A DNA stretch of 46,694 nt from Richelia sinica FACHB-800 (GTDB lineage Bacteria > Cyanobacteriota > Cyanobacteriia > Cyanobacteriales > Nostocaceae). The position numbers were made by a program, and so were the translations under genes. The notes under the pieces were generated by a model. The model searched no databases. It was not told the origin of the DNA and saw only the letters and a program-made list of their open reading frames with translations. Below are positions 18,097 to 27,245 of the stretch, piece after piece. Where the stretch lies: positions 1 to 46,694 of the forward strand of contig NZ_JACJTT010000042.1 in assembly GCF_014698825.1 (NCBI RefSeq). Reading direction: 5' to 3'. Position 1 is the first letter of the stretch, and the number at the start of each line of letters is the position of its first letter.

Positions 18097-18813
18097 TTAT
18101 TCAGCAGTAGCTAATTCTGTACTACCACGTGCGCGTTTCCGAGTGAGGGTGTTGTAAAGCATAACACCGATCGCTTTAATGAGATTACCTTCTAATTCTT
18201 GGAACATCTTCATGTTCACGCCAAAGGCAGCGTTAGCTTCCTCCACAATGCGATCGCCTGTAGTATCATCAATAGGCATTTCGTCTAAAGCTTGGCGATA
18301 CTTAGCTTTAAATCCCTTCTCGTCGCTAATATCTGCAAACTCATAAAAGGCTGTACCTTGTCCATCAGACAGGTTCATTGCTGTTTGGGCAATGCCTTTG
18401 AGGATTTGTCCCCCGGATAAATCACCTAAGTAGCGAGTATAAGAATGGGCAATTAATAATTCTGGCTCTTGGGCAGAAATTTCCCGGATACGCTGTACAT
18501 AAGCTTCACCCGCAGAGGATAATTTAATTTGCTCACGCCAGTTGTAACCGTAGTAGTATGTTAAGTCTTGCTCTAGGGTATGCTTGCGGTTGAGTTCAGG
18601 AAAATAAATTTTACTCACAATGGGGTGGTTGCGATGCTTCTCCATCTCCTCTTCCATTGCTGAGTAGATAAAGTAAAAATTAGCAACTAATTTGCGGTAG
18701 GAGTTCTTTTCCACCACTCCTTTTAAAAAGCATTTGACAAAACCAACGTTTTCTGCCATTGTGTGGGCTTTTTTTGTACCAACACGTAGTTTTGCGGCTA
18801 AATTGCTGCTCAT
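18097..18813 (-). CDS. ho1: Heme oxygenase (biliverdin-producing)
   Basis: A 238-aa HO-1 family enzyme. It uses O2 and ferredoxin electrons to open heme to biliverdin IX-alpha, Fe2+ and CO, the first step towards phycobilins for phycobilisomes and phytochromes. The proximal heme ligand is H17 (KKAHTMAEN), and the distal helix motif YLGDLSGGQILKG is complete. The length and the start MSSNLAAKLR are typical of cyanobacterial Ho1. A hairpin terminator lies downstream. It is divergent from glmM with a 420-bp spacer. Ho1 is the aerobic form; no neighbouring anaerobic genes (hemN, acsF2) are present to suggest Ho2. Confidence 0.96.
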   Translation of the reverse strand: MSSNLAAKLRVGTKKAHTMAENVGFVKCFLKGVVEKNSYRKLVANFYFIYSAMEEEMEKHRNHPIVSKIYFPELNRKHTLEQDLTYYYGYNWREQIKLSSAGEAYVQRIREISAQEPELLIAHSYTRYLGDLSGGQILKGIAQTAMNLSDGQGTAFYEFADISDEKGFKAKYRQALDEMPIDDTTGDRIVEEANAAFGVNMKMFQELEGNLIKAIGVMLYNTLTRKRARGSTELATAE

Positions 18814-19233
18814 ACTAAAAATTTCCCAACTTTAAAAAGTCAACTACCAGAGCTTTGATTAAGGAATGACTAAAAAATGTCATTAAGATGTTACATTAGA
18901 CCCATTTGATGAGAATTTATATTAAAATTTTTTAAGTTAATCAGGCTTGTATTTTTTTACACAAATAAATAATCACATTTTAGCCCAACATATTCGGTAA
19001 TTTTGTAACATCCTGACAACTTACCACTTAAAGATTCATATTAGATTAAATATCTTTACCGAAACATCATACAGTCAAAATTCTTTGATCAAGAGCTACC
19101 ACGAAGTAACTAGCAAACTGGTAGGAATGAAAGAAAATCCTCTCGCTATACACCCTGCCACCTCTTACCTGGATTTCTTCAGAGGGAAATAAAGTGTTAT
19201 TCTCCAGTGTGATTGTGTGGAGTGTTAAAATTT
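18814..19233. other. Divergent promoter region, ho1 / glmM
   Basis: A 420-bp spacer without a gene. It is AT-rich near ho1 (18830-19010) and must contain both promoters. A GTA-N6-TAC at about 18950 is two bases short of the NtcA consensus spacing, so it was not called. Confidence 0.4.
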
Positions 19234-20703
19234 ATGGTCTCATCTATGACTCGGACTGAAAAATTTATTGCCAATAGTTCTCATACTGACACGGAAACAT
19301 GGGGACAAGGCATCGAAAGTAGTTTTACGACTAATTTGCTACCTTTACCAACAACTCCTTTATTTGGTACAGATGGAATTCGCGGTAAAGTTGGAGAATT
19401 ATTAGGTGCGCCCTTAGCTATGCAAATTGGTTTTTGGGCAGGAATTGTTTTACGTAATCATGCCACTCAATCAGGCCCGATAATTCTGGGACAGGATTCT
19501 CGCAACTCTAGTGATATGCTGGCAATGGCTTTGAGTGCTGGCTTAACGGCAGCAGGGTTAGAGGTTTGGTATTTGGGTTTGTGTCCTACTCCCAGTGTTG
19601 CCTATCTAGTTAGTAAAACTAATGCCATTGGTGGAGTGATGATTTCCGCCAGCCACAATCCACCAGAAGACAACGGAATTAAGATTTTCGGCGAAGATGG
19701 TCTGAAGTTACCCCAAGTCCTACAGGCAGAAATTGAAGGGGGTTTGCGGGGTAAAATATCATCTACTAAAAGTGTGGAAAAATGCGGTCGGCATTACTCA
19801 CGGCCAGAATTAGTTAATAATTATGCCCAAGCACTCCAGCAACCCTTGCAACAGTCTGGCTTAACGGGATTAAAGATAGTTTTAGACTTAGCTTGGGGTG
19901 CAGCCGTTGGTTTAGCACCTTCAGTGTTTCAACAGATGGGTGCAGATGTGGTCTGTTTACATAATGCCCCAGATGGCGATCGCATCAACGTTAATTGTGG
20001 TTCCACTCATCTAGATATTCTCCAAGCCGCAGTCATTGAAAATCAAGCTGATATTGGTTTCGCTTTTGATGGTGATGCCGATAGAGTTTTGGCTGTAGAT
20101 AATACAGGTAGACCAGTCAACGGTGATTACATTCTCTACCTTTGGGGTCGCCATTTACAACAAAAACAACAACTCCCCGATAACCTAATTGTTTCCACCG
20201 TCATGGCCAATTTAGGCTTTGAGAAAGCTTGGCAACAAGTAGGGGGTAAACTCATTCGCACTGCCGTAGGAGACCAATACGTACAGGCAGAAATGCTACG
20301 AACTGGGTGTATGTTAGGGGGAGAACAATCAGGCCATATTCTGTGTCGTCATTACGGTTTGACTGGTGACGGACTATTAACAGCTTTGCATGTAGCTGCC
20401 GTAGTCAAAGAAGCCGGGTTGACCTTGGGAGAAATGGTAGACCAAAGCTTTCAGACCTATCCGCAACTATTACGCAACGTCCGAGTTGAAGATAGAGAAA
20501 GACGTTTAGGATGGCAAAATTGCCTACAATTACAACAAGCGATCGCTCAAGCTGAAGCTGCAATGGGTGATACTGGCAGAATCTTAGTGAGAGCATCCGG
20601 TACAGAACCTGTGATTCGTGTCATGGTAGAAGCAGCTGATGCCCAACTAGCCAACTATTGGACAGAGGAATTAGTTTCTCAAGTTCAACAACACCTGGCA
20701 TAA
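19234..20703 (+). CDS. glmM: Phosphoglucosamine mutase
   Basis: A 489-aa alpha-D-phosphohexomutase that interconverts glucosamine-6-phosphate and glucosamine-1-phosphate for UDP-GlcNAc, peptidoglycan and LPS. Key motifs: [11 protein letters not shown] at the start of domain 1, the phosphoserine loop [16 protein letters not shown], the metal loop FDGDADR, and the sugar-phosphate loop [14 protein letters not shown] near the C-terminus. The SASHNP plus GTDGIRG context favours GlmM over phosphomannomutase. The first 35 residues precede the conserved core, so the exact start (ATG 19234 or 19246; a TTG at 19213 is also in frame) is uncertain. It ends just before a MITE-like repeat. Confidence 0.93.
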   Translation: MVSSMTRTEKFIANSSHTDTETWGQGIESSFTTNLLPLPTTPLFGTDGIRGKVGELLGAPLAMQIGFWAGIVLRNHATQSGPIILGQDSRNSSDMLAMALSAGLTAAGLEVWYLGLCPTPSVAYLVSKTNAIGGVMISASHNPPEDNGIKIFGEDGLKLPQVLQAEIEGGLRGKISSTKSVEKCGRHYSRPELVNNYAQALQQPLQQSGLTGLKIVLDLAWGAAVGLAPSVFQQMGADVVCLHNAPDGDRINVNCGSTHLDILQAAVIENQADIGFAFDGDADRVLAVDNTGRPVNGDYILYLWGRHLQQKQQLPDNLIVSTVMANLGFEKAWQQVGGKLIRTAVGDQYVQAEMLRTGCMLGGEQSGHILCRHYGLTGDGLLTALHVAAVVKEAGLTLGEMVDQSFQTYPQLLRNVRVEDRERRLGWQNCLQLQQAIAQAEAAMGDTGRILVRASGTEPVIRVMVEAADAQLANYWTEELVSQVQQHLA

Positions 20704-20707
20704 TCCA

Positions 20708-20800
20708 CAGGACTTACGCAAGATCCCATTACTTTCCCGTACTGCGGCCTGCTTCGCTGCACGCTTTCCCATTATTTGCCCTACTTCTGCGTAAGTCCTG
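20708..20800. mobile_element. MITE-like element with 13-bp terminal inverted repeats
   Basis: A 93-bp segment bounded by perfect 13-bp inverted repeats, CAGGACTTACGCA on the left and TGCGTAAGTCCTG on the right. The core includes a CTGCGGCCTGCTTCGCTGCACGC-like stretch shared with other Nostocales dispersed repeats. It has no coding capacity and no clear target-site duplication. It may be a non-autonomous transposon remnant or a palindromic repeat. It sits 5 bp after the glmM stop. Confidence 0.6.
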
Positions 20801-20890
20801 ACCTCCCAAATCTCATTTATTTACATTTTTTTAAGCTTGTTCTCCTTATAGGTCAAAATTTTATTGAGGAGACTTTAGGAAAATTAACAT

Positions 20891-21868
20891 ATGGATATTA
20901 AACACGGTTTTATTGGCACCATTGGCAACACCCCCCTCATTCGCTTAAATAGCTTCAGCGAAGAAACAGGTTGCGAAATCCTAGCTAAGGCTGAATTCTT
21001 AAATCCCGGTGGTTCAGTCAAAGACCGTGCAGCACTCTACATCATCAAAGACGCAGAAGAAAAAGGTCTACTCAAACCAGGTGGAACAGTTGTCGAAGGT
21101 ACTGCGGGAAATACCGGAATTGGACTAGCGCATATTTGCAACGCCAAAGGCTATAAATGCCTGATTATTATCCCCAACACCCAATCCCAGGAAAAAATAG
21201 ACGCACTAACAACCTTAGGTGCAGAAGTTCGTCCAGTTCCTGCGGTTCCCTACAAAGACCCAAACAACTACGTGAAACTTTCCGGTAGAATCGCGGCAGA
21301 AATGGACAACGCTATCTGGGCTAACCAATTCGATAATTTAGCCAACCGTCGCGCTCACTACGAAACTACAGGTCAAGAAATTTGGACACAAACAGCAGGT
21401 AAAATAGATGGATGGGTAGCAGCAACTGGTACTGGTGGTACATTTGCTGGTGTAGCAATGTATCTCAAAGAAAAAAATCCAGCCATTAAATGTGTTGTTG
21501 CTGATCCAATGGGTAGCGGGCTATACAGTTATATCAAAACCGGTGAAATCAAGTTAGAAGGCAATTCTATCACTGAGGGCATCGGTAATAGTCGCATCAC
21601 AGCCAATATGGAAGGAGCACCTGCGGATGATGCGATCCAAATAGATGACAAAGAAGCTTTACGAGTAGTGTACCAATTGCTACGTCAGGATGGTCTATTG
21701 ATGGGTGGTTCCACAGGGATTAACGTTGCAGCAGCAGTGGCTTTAGCAAAACAGATGGGGCCAGGCCATACCATCGTCACCATTTTGTGTGACAGTGGTT
21801 CTCGCTATCAATCTCGGATATTTAACCATCAATGGTTAGCGGAAAAAGGCTTATCTGGTGATTGGTAA
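20891..21868 (+). CDS. cysK: Cysteine synthase A (O-acetylserine sulfhydrylase)
   Basis: A 325-aa fold-type II PLP enzyme that makes cysteine from O-acetylserine and sulfide. It has the GNTPLIRLN start, the PLP lysine in NPGGSVKDRAAL (about residue 44), the TAGNTGIGLA substrate loop, and the GTGGTFAGVA phosphate-binding glycine loop. GGSTGINVAAA near the C-terminus is also typical. A GAGGAG-type ribosome binding site lies upstream, though somewhat far from the ATG. The length is normal. A cystathionine beta-synthase activity is less likely because the regulatory domains are absent. It is followed by tandem short repeats, then a [2Fe-2S] protein. Confidence 0.93.
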   Translation: MDIKHGFIGTIGNTPLIRLNSFSEETGCEILAKAEFLNPGGSVKDRAALYIIKDAEEKGLLKPGGTVVEGTAGNTGIGLAHICNAKGYKCLIIIPNTQSQEKIDALTTLGAEVRPVPAVPYKDPNNYVKLSGRIAAEMDNAIWANQFDNLANRRAHYETTGQEIWTQTAGKIDGWVAATGTGGTFAGVAMYLKEKNPAIKCVVADPMGSGLYSYIKTGEIKLEGNSITEGIGNSRITANMEGAPADDAIQIDDKEALRVVYQLLRQDGLLMGGSTGINVAAAVALAKQMGPGHTIVTILCDSGSRYQSRIFNHQWLAEKGLSGDW

Positions 21869-21870
21869 TT

Positions 21871-21902
21871 TTCAGAAGTTCAGAAGTTCAGAAGTTCAGA
21901 AG
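21871..21902. repeat. Octamer tandem repeat, TTCAGAAG x4
   Basis: Four perfect copies of TTCAGAAG in a row immediately after the cysK stop, followed by a decayed fifth copy. It is a simple-sequence repeat prone to slippage; no function is evident. Confidence 0.85.
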
Positions 21903-21972
21903 GTCAGGAGTATGCCTACGGCACACTTCGCGAACAGAAGGAAGAGAAGAATGCAATTCACTCTTTTTCTTC

Positions 21973-22007
21973 TGTAACCTGTAACCTGTAACCTGTTCCC
22001 TATTCCC
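21973..22007. repeat. Heptameric tandem repeat (STRR type), TGTAACC
   Basis: Three perfect TGTAACC units, then the variants TGTTCCC and TATTCCC. Short tandem heptamers of this kind (STRR) are a known feature of heterocystous cyanobacterial genomes. Related heptamers occur at 26957-26982 and 34284-34334. Confidence 0.8.
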
Positions 22008-22040
22008 TATCACATCTCCTCCACCAAATGGTAAAAACCC

Positions 22041-22328
22041 ATGACAAATATCCATCGGTGTGTGCGGGTGTGCCAAAATCGCACCTGTAAAAAGCAAGGT
22101 TCAGCAGCAGTTTTAGCTGCTTTTCAGGCTTTCTCCATTCCTGATGTGACAGTTACAGCTAGTGCTTGTCTCGGTCAATGTGGGAATGGCCCGATGGTGT
22201 TAGTTTTACCAGACATGGTGTGGTATAGCAGGGTGCAACCACAAGAAGTAGCTGTACTTGTAGAACAACATTTGTTAGGTGGTCAAATAGTTAAACCAAT
22301 GCTTTATCATCGTTTTCATCCCCGATGA
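22041..22328 (+). CDS. (2Fe-2S) ferredoxin domain protein, thioredoxin-like fold
   Basis: A 95-aa protein with the cysteine pattern of thioredoxin-like [2Fe-2S] ferredoxins: C11 and C16 (VCQNRTCKKQGS) and C43 and C47 (ACLGQCGNGPMV), plus an extra C7. The fold is shared with NuoE/HoxE and with clostridial-type Trx-like ferredoxins. The likely role is electron transfer; the partner is unknown. It is soluble, with no signal peptide. The ATG at 22041 gives the natural N-terminus. It is followed by the DUF5331 gene after about 58 bp, so co-transcription is possible. Confidence 0.85.
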   Translation: MTNIHRCVRVCQNRTCKKQGSAAVLAAFQAFSIPDVTVTASACLGQCGNGPMVLVLPDMVWYSRVQPQEVAVLVEQHLLGGQIVKPMLYHRFHPR

Positions 22329-22386
22329 TTCAGCTAATTACAGATATTAAAAATCTACATTTTTATTCACTGAGATGAGGCAAGTG

Positions 22387-23277
22387 ATGGACATTCAACA
22401 GCTACGCCCCAGATTAAAAATGCAGTGGCTAAGTTACTATGAAGAAAATCGTTCTTGGCTAGCTAAAATGAGAGTTTGGCATACCTATGAAGGTGTACGT
22501 CGTCCTTCATCTGGTTACATTTTGGCAACCTTATCAGTTTTAGAAAACCAATTCGATGACATCCTCGCTTTTATTTTAGAGTTAAATAATAATCCTGATG
22601 AAATTGTCGCTGCCTTGGGTTTGAATTTTAATCCTGAAGAAGAGTTACATTTACTTTCATCACAAGATTGTGTGCTGGAAAACCAAATTCAAGGGCAGAA
22701 TCAATCACAAATTATTTCATCTTTTAATAATTCCTACGAACAGCAGGAGGAACAACCAAATATTGTAGGGAATATAGAAACTAGTGAAGAACAGGAAATT
22801 CACACTTTATCAAATGTTCCAGTTTTTCCTAGAAGGATGTTGATAGCAGAAAAATCAGTAAATAGCGTTGTAAAAGAAACAAAAGTTTATCCTCTAGTAA
22901 AAACGAAATCTAATTATCAAAATTTATCCCAACTGTACATACCTATTTCTTATGTTTCCCAATCCGTGACTAATTGCCCAATTAATATTGGTAATCAGCT
23001 TAAGGAAAGTAAAATTAACCAACCATTAACAAATACTTCAATTCGACTCAATAACGCTCCTCAAAGCAATGGTTTGCAAGTAAAAAAAGAGGTGAATAAC
23101 TTTTGCCCAGAAACAAAAATCATTCCTCATCAACCTGAGTTGATATCACCGGCTAATCATCCTAGAGAATCGACTTTTGCACCACAAACCAATGCCCGAA
23201 GTTTAGCTTCTTGGATAGATGAGTTTTGCCAAGGAGTGAAATGGGTAATAGATGAAGCTGTAGCTCGAAAATTATGA
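22387..23277 (+). CDS. DUF5331 domain protein
   Basis: A 296-aa protein starting MDIQQLRPRLKMQWLSYYEENRSWLAKMRVW. The first 85 residues (through RRPSSGYILATLSVLE and NNPDEIVAALGLNFNPEEE) match the cyanobacterial DUF5331 domain. The rest (about 90-270) is a low-complexity Asn/Gln/Ser-rich linker without a fold, and the last 25 residues form a helix (ARSLASWIDEFCQGVKWVIDEAVAR). Function is unknown. An in-frame ATG 12 bp upstream (22375) exists, but a GAGG 6 nt before 22387 favours the later start. No signal peptide or membrane segment. Confidence 0.78.
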   Translation: MDIQQLRPRLKMQWLSYYEENRSWLAKMRVWHTYEGVRRPSSGYILATLSVLENQFDDILAFILELNNNPDEIVAALGLNFNPEEELHLLSSQDCVLENQIQGQNQSQIISSFNNSYEQQEEQPNIVGNIETSEEQEIHTLSNVPVFPRRMLIAEKSVNSVVKETKVYPLVKTKSNYQNLSQLYIPISYVSQSVTNCPINIGNQLKESKINQPLTNTSIRLNNAPQSNGLQVKKEVNNFCPETKIIPHQPELISPANHPRESTFAPQTNARSLASWIDEFCQGVKWVIDEAVARKL

Positions 23278-23290
23278 CCAAAAAAGTGTA

Positions 23291-24274
23291 TTAACTCGGA
23301 TATTCATGGGAAACAAAGGGAACTGCAACCACTTCTCCGGGAATTTCTCCTACTTGGACTTTTAAACCTACACCACCAGCTTTGCTGCGAATGTAACCTA
23401 GTCCAAAGTGACCATCGGGAGTTTGTGTATAACTAGTCAGTTTCCCAACTTTTTCTTCTCCCACTTGAATAGTTGTGCCAGGTTCAACATTACCACTTAG
23501 TTTAATCCCCCAAAGGTATTGTTTAATACCTTTATAAGTGTTTAGTCTAGCAATAGTTTCTTGACCGATGTAACAACCTTTATTAAAAGAAACAGTCTGC
23601 CATAAGCCAACTTCTAGAGGGTTATAATCGTCGGTTAGTTCTAAATCTGGAGCCGGACGACCTTGTAATATTCGCAACATTTCCCAGGCGCGATCGCTCA
23701 ATTCAATTGCCCCTAATTCTAAAATGCGTTCCCACAATTTCGGTTGCTCGGTAACAGGGAGAATCAGGGTATATCCAGGAGACGCTAAACCACTACCTAC
23801 AGCAAAAATCACTCCCTCAATGGTGATATGACTACCGTAGGGTTGACCAATTAGTGAACCCGCACCCAATTTTTCTATAATTACATCGCTATCAATCCCT
23901 ACCAAGCTAAAAGTAGCAGTTTCAGCAGTCACATCCGTTAACACCACCTGATCGGCAAAAAAGATATAGCGGTCTAACCATTCCATCAGGAACTGACAAC
24001 GATTAGGGGAAACCAACAGTAAAACCGCATCATCTAACACATAACCAGTCACCAAATCAATCGTTCGGGCTGTGGATGTCACCATCACAGTATCACAGCC
24101 TTGACCAGGTTGGAGACGTTGAAAATCGTTGGTACTTTGGTTGTGTAAAAAGCGGAGACGGTCAGCATCAGAAACTCGAATACGTCCCCAGTGGGAGCGA
24201 TTATACACAGCAACCCCTTCTCTTGCGGCTTGAATAGCTGCTGCGTCTTGATTATCAATTGCAGATGTTGCCAT
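23291..24274 (-). CDS. ygfZ: YgfZ/GcvT-family folate-binding protein (IscA/CAF17-like)
   Basis: A 327-aa tetrahydrofolate-binding protein of the GcvT/YgfZ fold, implicated in Fe-S cluster enzyme maintenance. The hallmark KGCYIGQET motif (with the conserved Cys) is present around residue 240, preceded by the GLWQTVSFN strand; RFLHNQSTNDF near residue 45 is also typical. The start is ATG 24274 (MATSAIDNQ); the frame continues 14 codons upstream, but those residues are not family-like. It ends 13 bp from the convergent DUF5331 gene. Aminomethyltransferase (GcvT) is less likely because of the shorter length and the KGCYxGQE signature. Confidence 0.88.
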   Translation of the reverse strand: MATSAIDNQDAAAIQAAREGVAVYNRSHWGRIRVSDADRLRFLHNQSTNDFQRLQPGQGCDTVMVTSTARTIDLVTGYVLDDAVLLLVSPNRCQFLMEWLDRYIFFADQVVLTDVTAETATFSLVGIDSDVIIEKLGAGSLIGQPYGSHITIEGVIFAVGSGLASPGYTLILPVTEQPKLWERILELGAIELSDRAWEMLRILQGRPAPDLELTDDYNPLEVGLWQTVSFNKGCYIGQETIARLNTYKGIKQYLWGIKLSGNVEPGTTIQVGEEKVGKLTSYTQTPDGHFGLGYIRSKAGGVGLKVQVGEIPGEVVAVPFVSHEYPS

Positions 24275-24558
24275 AGTGATGCAGAGTTGCCTTGATTCAA
24301 TGTTTTTGTATGGCAAATCTTAGCAAACAAGGGTTTGCCGCTTCAACTCCTCTGGTGTATCAACTTCTTCTGTAGCCTTCCATCAAAGTTTTGCATCTGT
24401 CCACCAAAATATCCTGCCAAAACTCTAGTAATACGTCAAAATAAAGATGCAAAAAGCGATTTTTTGATGCTAAATTTCCAGTATTGCTCAAATTTTTCAG
24501 CTTCAAGACAACAGACATTATTCATCTGTTGCATCCGTATATTTTTTTGGGAGTGAAT

Positions 24559-25236
24559 GTGAATACTATGTTTCCGTCTAAAAATTTTATTTGCTTGTCG
24601 AGTCTTGCCGCTTTAGCAGTAGCCAGTAGTAGCTTACCAGCAACAGCCCAAACTACCCCATCTGCTGAAACACCAACCATCAATGGTGTTGTGACTCCTA
24701 TTCCAGGCACAACAGCCACCTCGTCAGCAATGTTAAACTCTGAACTTCCCAGTGCAACTGCTCAACCCTCAAGCAATCAAATCGCACAATCAGATATTGA
24801 AGTTGGTGGAGCTACCCGTGGCGGTAGCAGTTACCTTGGTGTTGGTGGCAATATTGGTATAACTGGTGAATCTTCTGCTTTGTCAGATGGTAACTTCACA
24901 GTCATCAGTAAAATTGGTTTTACCAGAAACTTTTCCGTCAGACCATCAGCCATCTTGGGTGATGATACAGTATTTCTCGTTCCTGTTACCTATGACTTTT
25001 CCTTCCAGTCTTTAGGAGACCCCTTCAGTGAACCGCTACCCATCGCTCCCTATGTAGGAGTTGGTGCAGCTATTAAGACTGGTGATAATTCAGAAACTGC
25101 GGTATTAGTTACTGGCGGTATCGATGTTCCTCTCAACAACAGATTTACAGCTACAGCTGCCGTCAATGCTGGATTTTTCGATAAAACCGATGTTGGCGTG
25201 TTATTTGGAGTTGGTTACAACTTCAGTGGGTTTTAA
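24559..25236 (+). CDS. Outer-membrane beta-barrel-like secreted protein
   Basis: A protein of about 225 aa with a signal peptide (MFPSKNFICLSSLAALAVASSSLPATAQ, in the ATG 24568 numbering). A Thr/Pro/Ser-rich linker follows to about residue 80. The C-terminal 145 residues alternate polar and hydrophobic positions with many Gly/aromatic pairs (YLGVGGNIGITG, FTVISKIGFTRNFSVRPSAIL, IAPYVGVGAAIKTG) and end in FGVGYNFSGF with a terminal Phe. This looks like an 8-strand outer-membrane barrel inserted by BamA. The start is uncertain between GTG 24559 (GGGAG ribosome binding site 6 nt upstream) and ATG 24568. Function unknown. Confidence 0.72.
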   Translation: MNTMFPSKNFICLSSLAALAVASSSLPATAQTTPSAETPTINGVVTPIPGTTATSSAMLNSELPSATAQPSSNQIAQSDIEVGGATRGGSSYLGVGGNIGITGESSALSDGNFTVISKIGFTRNFSVRPSAILGDDTVFLVPVTYDFSFQSLGDPFSEPLPIAPYVGVGAAIKTGDNSETAVLVTGGIDVPLNNRFTATAAVNAGFFDKTDVGVLFGVGYNFSGF

Positions 25237-25257
25237 TAACCTAGCAGATAGGTGATA

Positions 25258-25295
25258 GGTAGGAGGGAATAGGAAAGTAATTCCCTCACCCTACC
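25258..25295. terminator. Bidirectional hairpin between convergent genes
   Basis: GGTAGG-AGGGAAT pairs with ATTCCCT-CAC-CCTACC (13 bp with a 3-nt bulge, 9-nt loop). It lies between the convergent barrel-protein gene and the ABC binding-protein gene and could stop transcription from both sides. Its heptad-like GATAGGT units resemble the STRR repeats. Confidence 0.5.
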
Positions 25296-25307
25296 TGTCC
25301 CCTGAGA

Positions 25308-26630
25308 TTATTTAGGACTAACTTTATCAATTACCTTGATTTTGCCGTCATCTCCCACAGTCCATACATCATAGACACCAACCACATCGCCGTTAGCGTC
25401 CACATCTACATCACCGCTAGCACCTTGGTAATTAATCTTTTTACCTTCTTTGAGCAACTTCAACCCTTCACATACATCTGTGACTTCTGTACCAGGACCA
25501 GCCGCTACTTCCCGAATTTTGCTAGCAATGCCTACACCTGTATTGTCCTTAGCTGCTTGGGCTGCTAGGACTAATAAAGCAGCAGCATCCCAGGCTTGGG
25601 GTGCATATTCTCCTGGTGTACCACCTTTTTTCTCTTGCCACAGCTTATTGAAGGCTTCTAAACCTTTACCACTGGAACCAGGAACTGTACCAATAGCGCC
25701 AGATAAAATATATTTACCGTCGCTACCTTTACCCACTTGTTCAGGGAAACTAGGAGACTTCACACCATCAGTCAGCATGATTTGTACACCCTTGGTTAAT
25801 CCTTGCTGGTAGGCAGCTTTGAGGAACAAACTACCAGTTTCGGCATACATCACAGCTAATACTGCTTCAGGTTGACCTGCAAAAGCTGCGGCTGCTTCTG
25901 TTTCAAAGGTTTGGGCTTTGGGGTCGTAACGAACAGGCTTATCTTTATTAACTACAGTTCCACCTAATTTTTCAAAAGTTTGAACAAATGCTTTTTCAAA
26001 ACCAACCCCATAGTCGTTATTAATTACGACTGTGGATACTCGTTTAAAACCTTTTTTCTTAGCAAGTTGGGCTAAAGCTAATGCTTGATAGGTATCAGGG
26101 GGAGCAGTCCGCGCCCAATAACCTTTATAATCACCTTTTTGGGCTTTTTCTGTAAAGACAGGGCTGGTGCTACCAGGGGAAACCAGCATGACTTTGTTTT
26201 GTGCAGCAATGGAAACTGCGGCGGTTGAAACACTACTAGCAAAGGAACCAACTACACCAGCTGCTTTATCTAAAGTTGCCAGCTTGGTCATACCTGCTGC
26301 ACCTGCTTTAGGGTCAGTTTGGTCGTCTACTTCCACTAGACTAACTTTTTCTCCATTGACTCCCCCACAAGCATTGACTGTCTCAACTAGTAAGGGAACT
26401 GAACCAACCATTTGTTGACCGATGGAGGCTAAGTCACCAGTAGTTGGTAACAAACTACCAATTTTTAACCCTTTGGCACCACTAGTTGTGCTGCTGGTAT
26501 TACTGGCCGTGGTAGCTTGACCATTGGTAGCGGTGTTATTGGTGGTGCTGCTGTTATCACAAGCAGCTAAAAAGAAGCCGCTGGCGATGGTAGCCACACT
26601 TAAAGCTAGGGCGACGCTAAATTTTGGCAT
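25308..26630 (-). CDS. ABC transporter substrate-binding lipoprotein (branched-chain/neutral amino acid type)
   Basis: A 440-aa periplasmic binding protein of the Leu/Ile/Val (LivJ/NatB) type. A lipobox (FFLAAC, Cys at about residue 24) follows a Sec signal. A Ser/Thr/Asn-rich tether is followed by the Peripla_BP_6 fold: GLKIGSLLPTTGDLASIGQQM, then SPGSTSPVFTEK and the YWARTAPPDTYQALALA lobe. NatB of the Anabaena N-I neutral amino acid system is the closest type I can think of, but no permease or ATPase genes adjoin it, so the substrate remains open (amino acids, urea-like or amides). It has a 615-bp upstream spacer with repeats. Orphan location is common for such binding proteins. Confidence 0.85.
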   Translation of the reverse strand: MPKFSVALALSVATIASGFFLAACDNSSTTNNTATNGQATTASNTSSTTSGAKGLKIGSLLPTTGDLASIGQQMVGSVPLLVETVNACGGVNGEKVSLVEVDDQTDPKAGAAGMTKLATLDKAAGVVGSFASSVSTAAVSIAAQNKVMLVSPGSTSPVFTEKAQKGDYKGYWARTAPPDTYQALALAQLAKKKGFKRVSTVVINNDYGVGFEKAFVQTFEKLGGTVVNKDKPVRYDPKAQTFETEAAAAFAGQPEAVLAVMYAETGSLFLKAAYQQGLTKGVQIMLTDGVKSPSFPEQVGKGSDGKYILSGAIGTVPGSSGKGLEAFNKLWQEKKGGTPGEYAPQAWDAAALLVLAAQAAKDNTGVGIASKIREVAAGPGTEVTDVCEGLKLLKEGKKINYQGASGDVDVDANGDVVGVYDVWTVGDDGKIKVIDKVSPK

Positions 26631-26956
26631 ATATTCCTTCCACTCCTCTAAGATTAAGGAGCTTGAACATCAAGACATACACTCAAGTGTAAGTTTCGTG
26701 TCAGTTTAGCTTGGTATGGTTCAAGGCTCCAAAGGTTAAATAATAACATTACACTTTGGAAATGAAAGTATAATCCCTGATTTAGGACTTTACTGAGTGA
26801 TGTTGCCAATTTTGCCCTGTTTTTCACGAAATGCAATCATTGGATAATGAGGAATTCTGGTAAGAGTCCTAATTTCTGCGTTCTTCTTCCCATCCTTGGG
26901 TCTACTCTGACGAGAATGATTAACTACGGCGCAGTATTGAAACCGCAGTTATAGCA
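26631..26956. other. Upstream region of the ABC binding-protein gene
   Basis: No gene seen. The first 150 bp must contain the promoter. No GTA-N8-TAC NtcA site was found on reading both strands, although nitrogen control would be plausible for an amino-acid binding protein. Confidence 0.4.
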
Positions 26957-26982
26957 GGTGACAGTTAACAGGTGACAGGTAA
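26957..26982. repeat. Heptameric tandem repeat, GGTGACA/GTTAACA
   Basis: Consecutive heptamers GGTGACA, GTTAACA, GGTGACA and a partial GGTAA. Same STRR class as at 21973 (opposite orientation) and 34284. Confidence 0.7.
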
Positions 26983-27061
26983 GCCAGCGCGGTCTTGGGG
27001 GTTTCCCCCATGAGCGACTGGCGCACCCCTATGGCTAACGCCACGCTCCGCGAACGGGGTG
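26983..27061. repeat. Composite GC-rich dispersed repeat
   Basis: Two palindromic parts. At 26983-27022, GCCAG...CTGGC flanks a GGGGGTTTCCCCC core. At 27024-27061, CACCCC...GGGGTG encloses a GCTAACGCCACGCTCCGCGAAC-type segment. Both are recognisable dispersed repeats of Nostocales genomes and stand out by GC content. Confidence 0.65.
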
Positions 27062-27245
27062 ACAGTGCTAGAAGCCTTTGGCTGTCTCGGTTTTAGTGTT
27101 AGTTAATGTCCTAACCGTTATGTCCATTGCTATATCACTCAGGACTGTTTTTGAGTCTATGGGTAAAAATAATTTAAAATCACCAAAGTGGTGAAAAAAT
27201 TGGTGAAAGCTATTGTTCACCATCAGATAATAGACGTAAATCAAA

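Noticed and set aside
18940-18960. Possible NtcA site between ho1 and glmM
   Set aside because: The GTA and TAC half-sites are 6 nt apart instead of 8.
21871-22007. CRISPR array
   Set aside because: The repeats are direct 7-8 bp tandem units without spacers.
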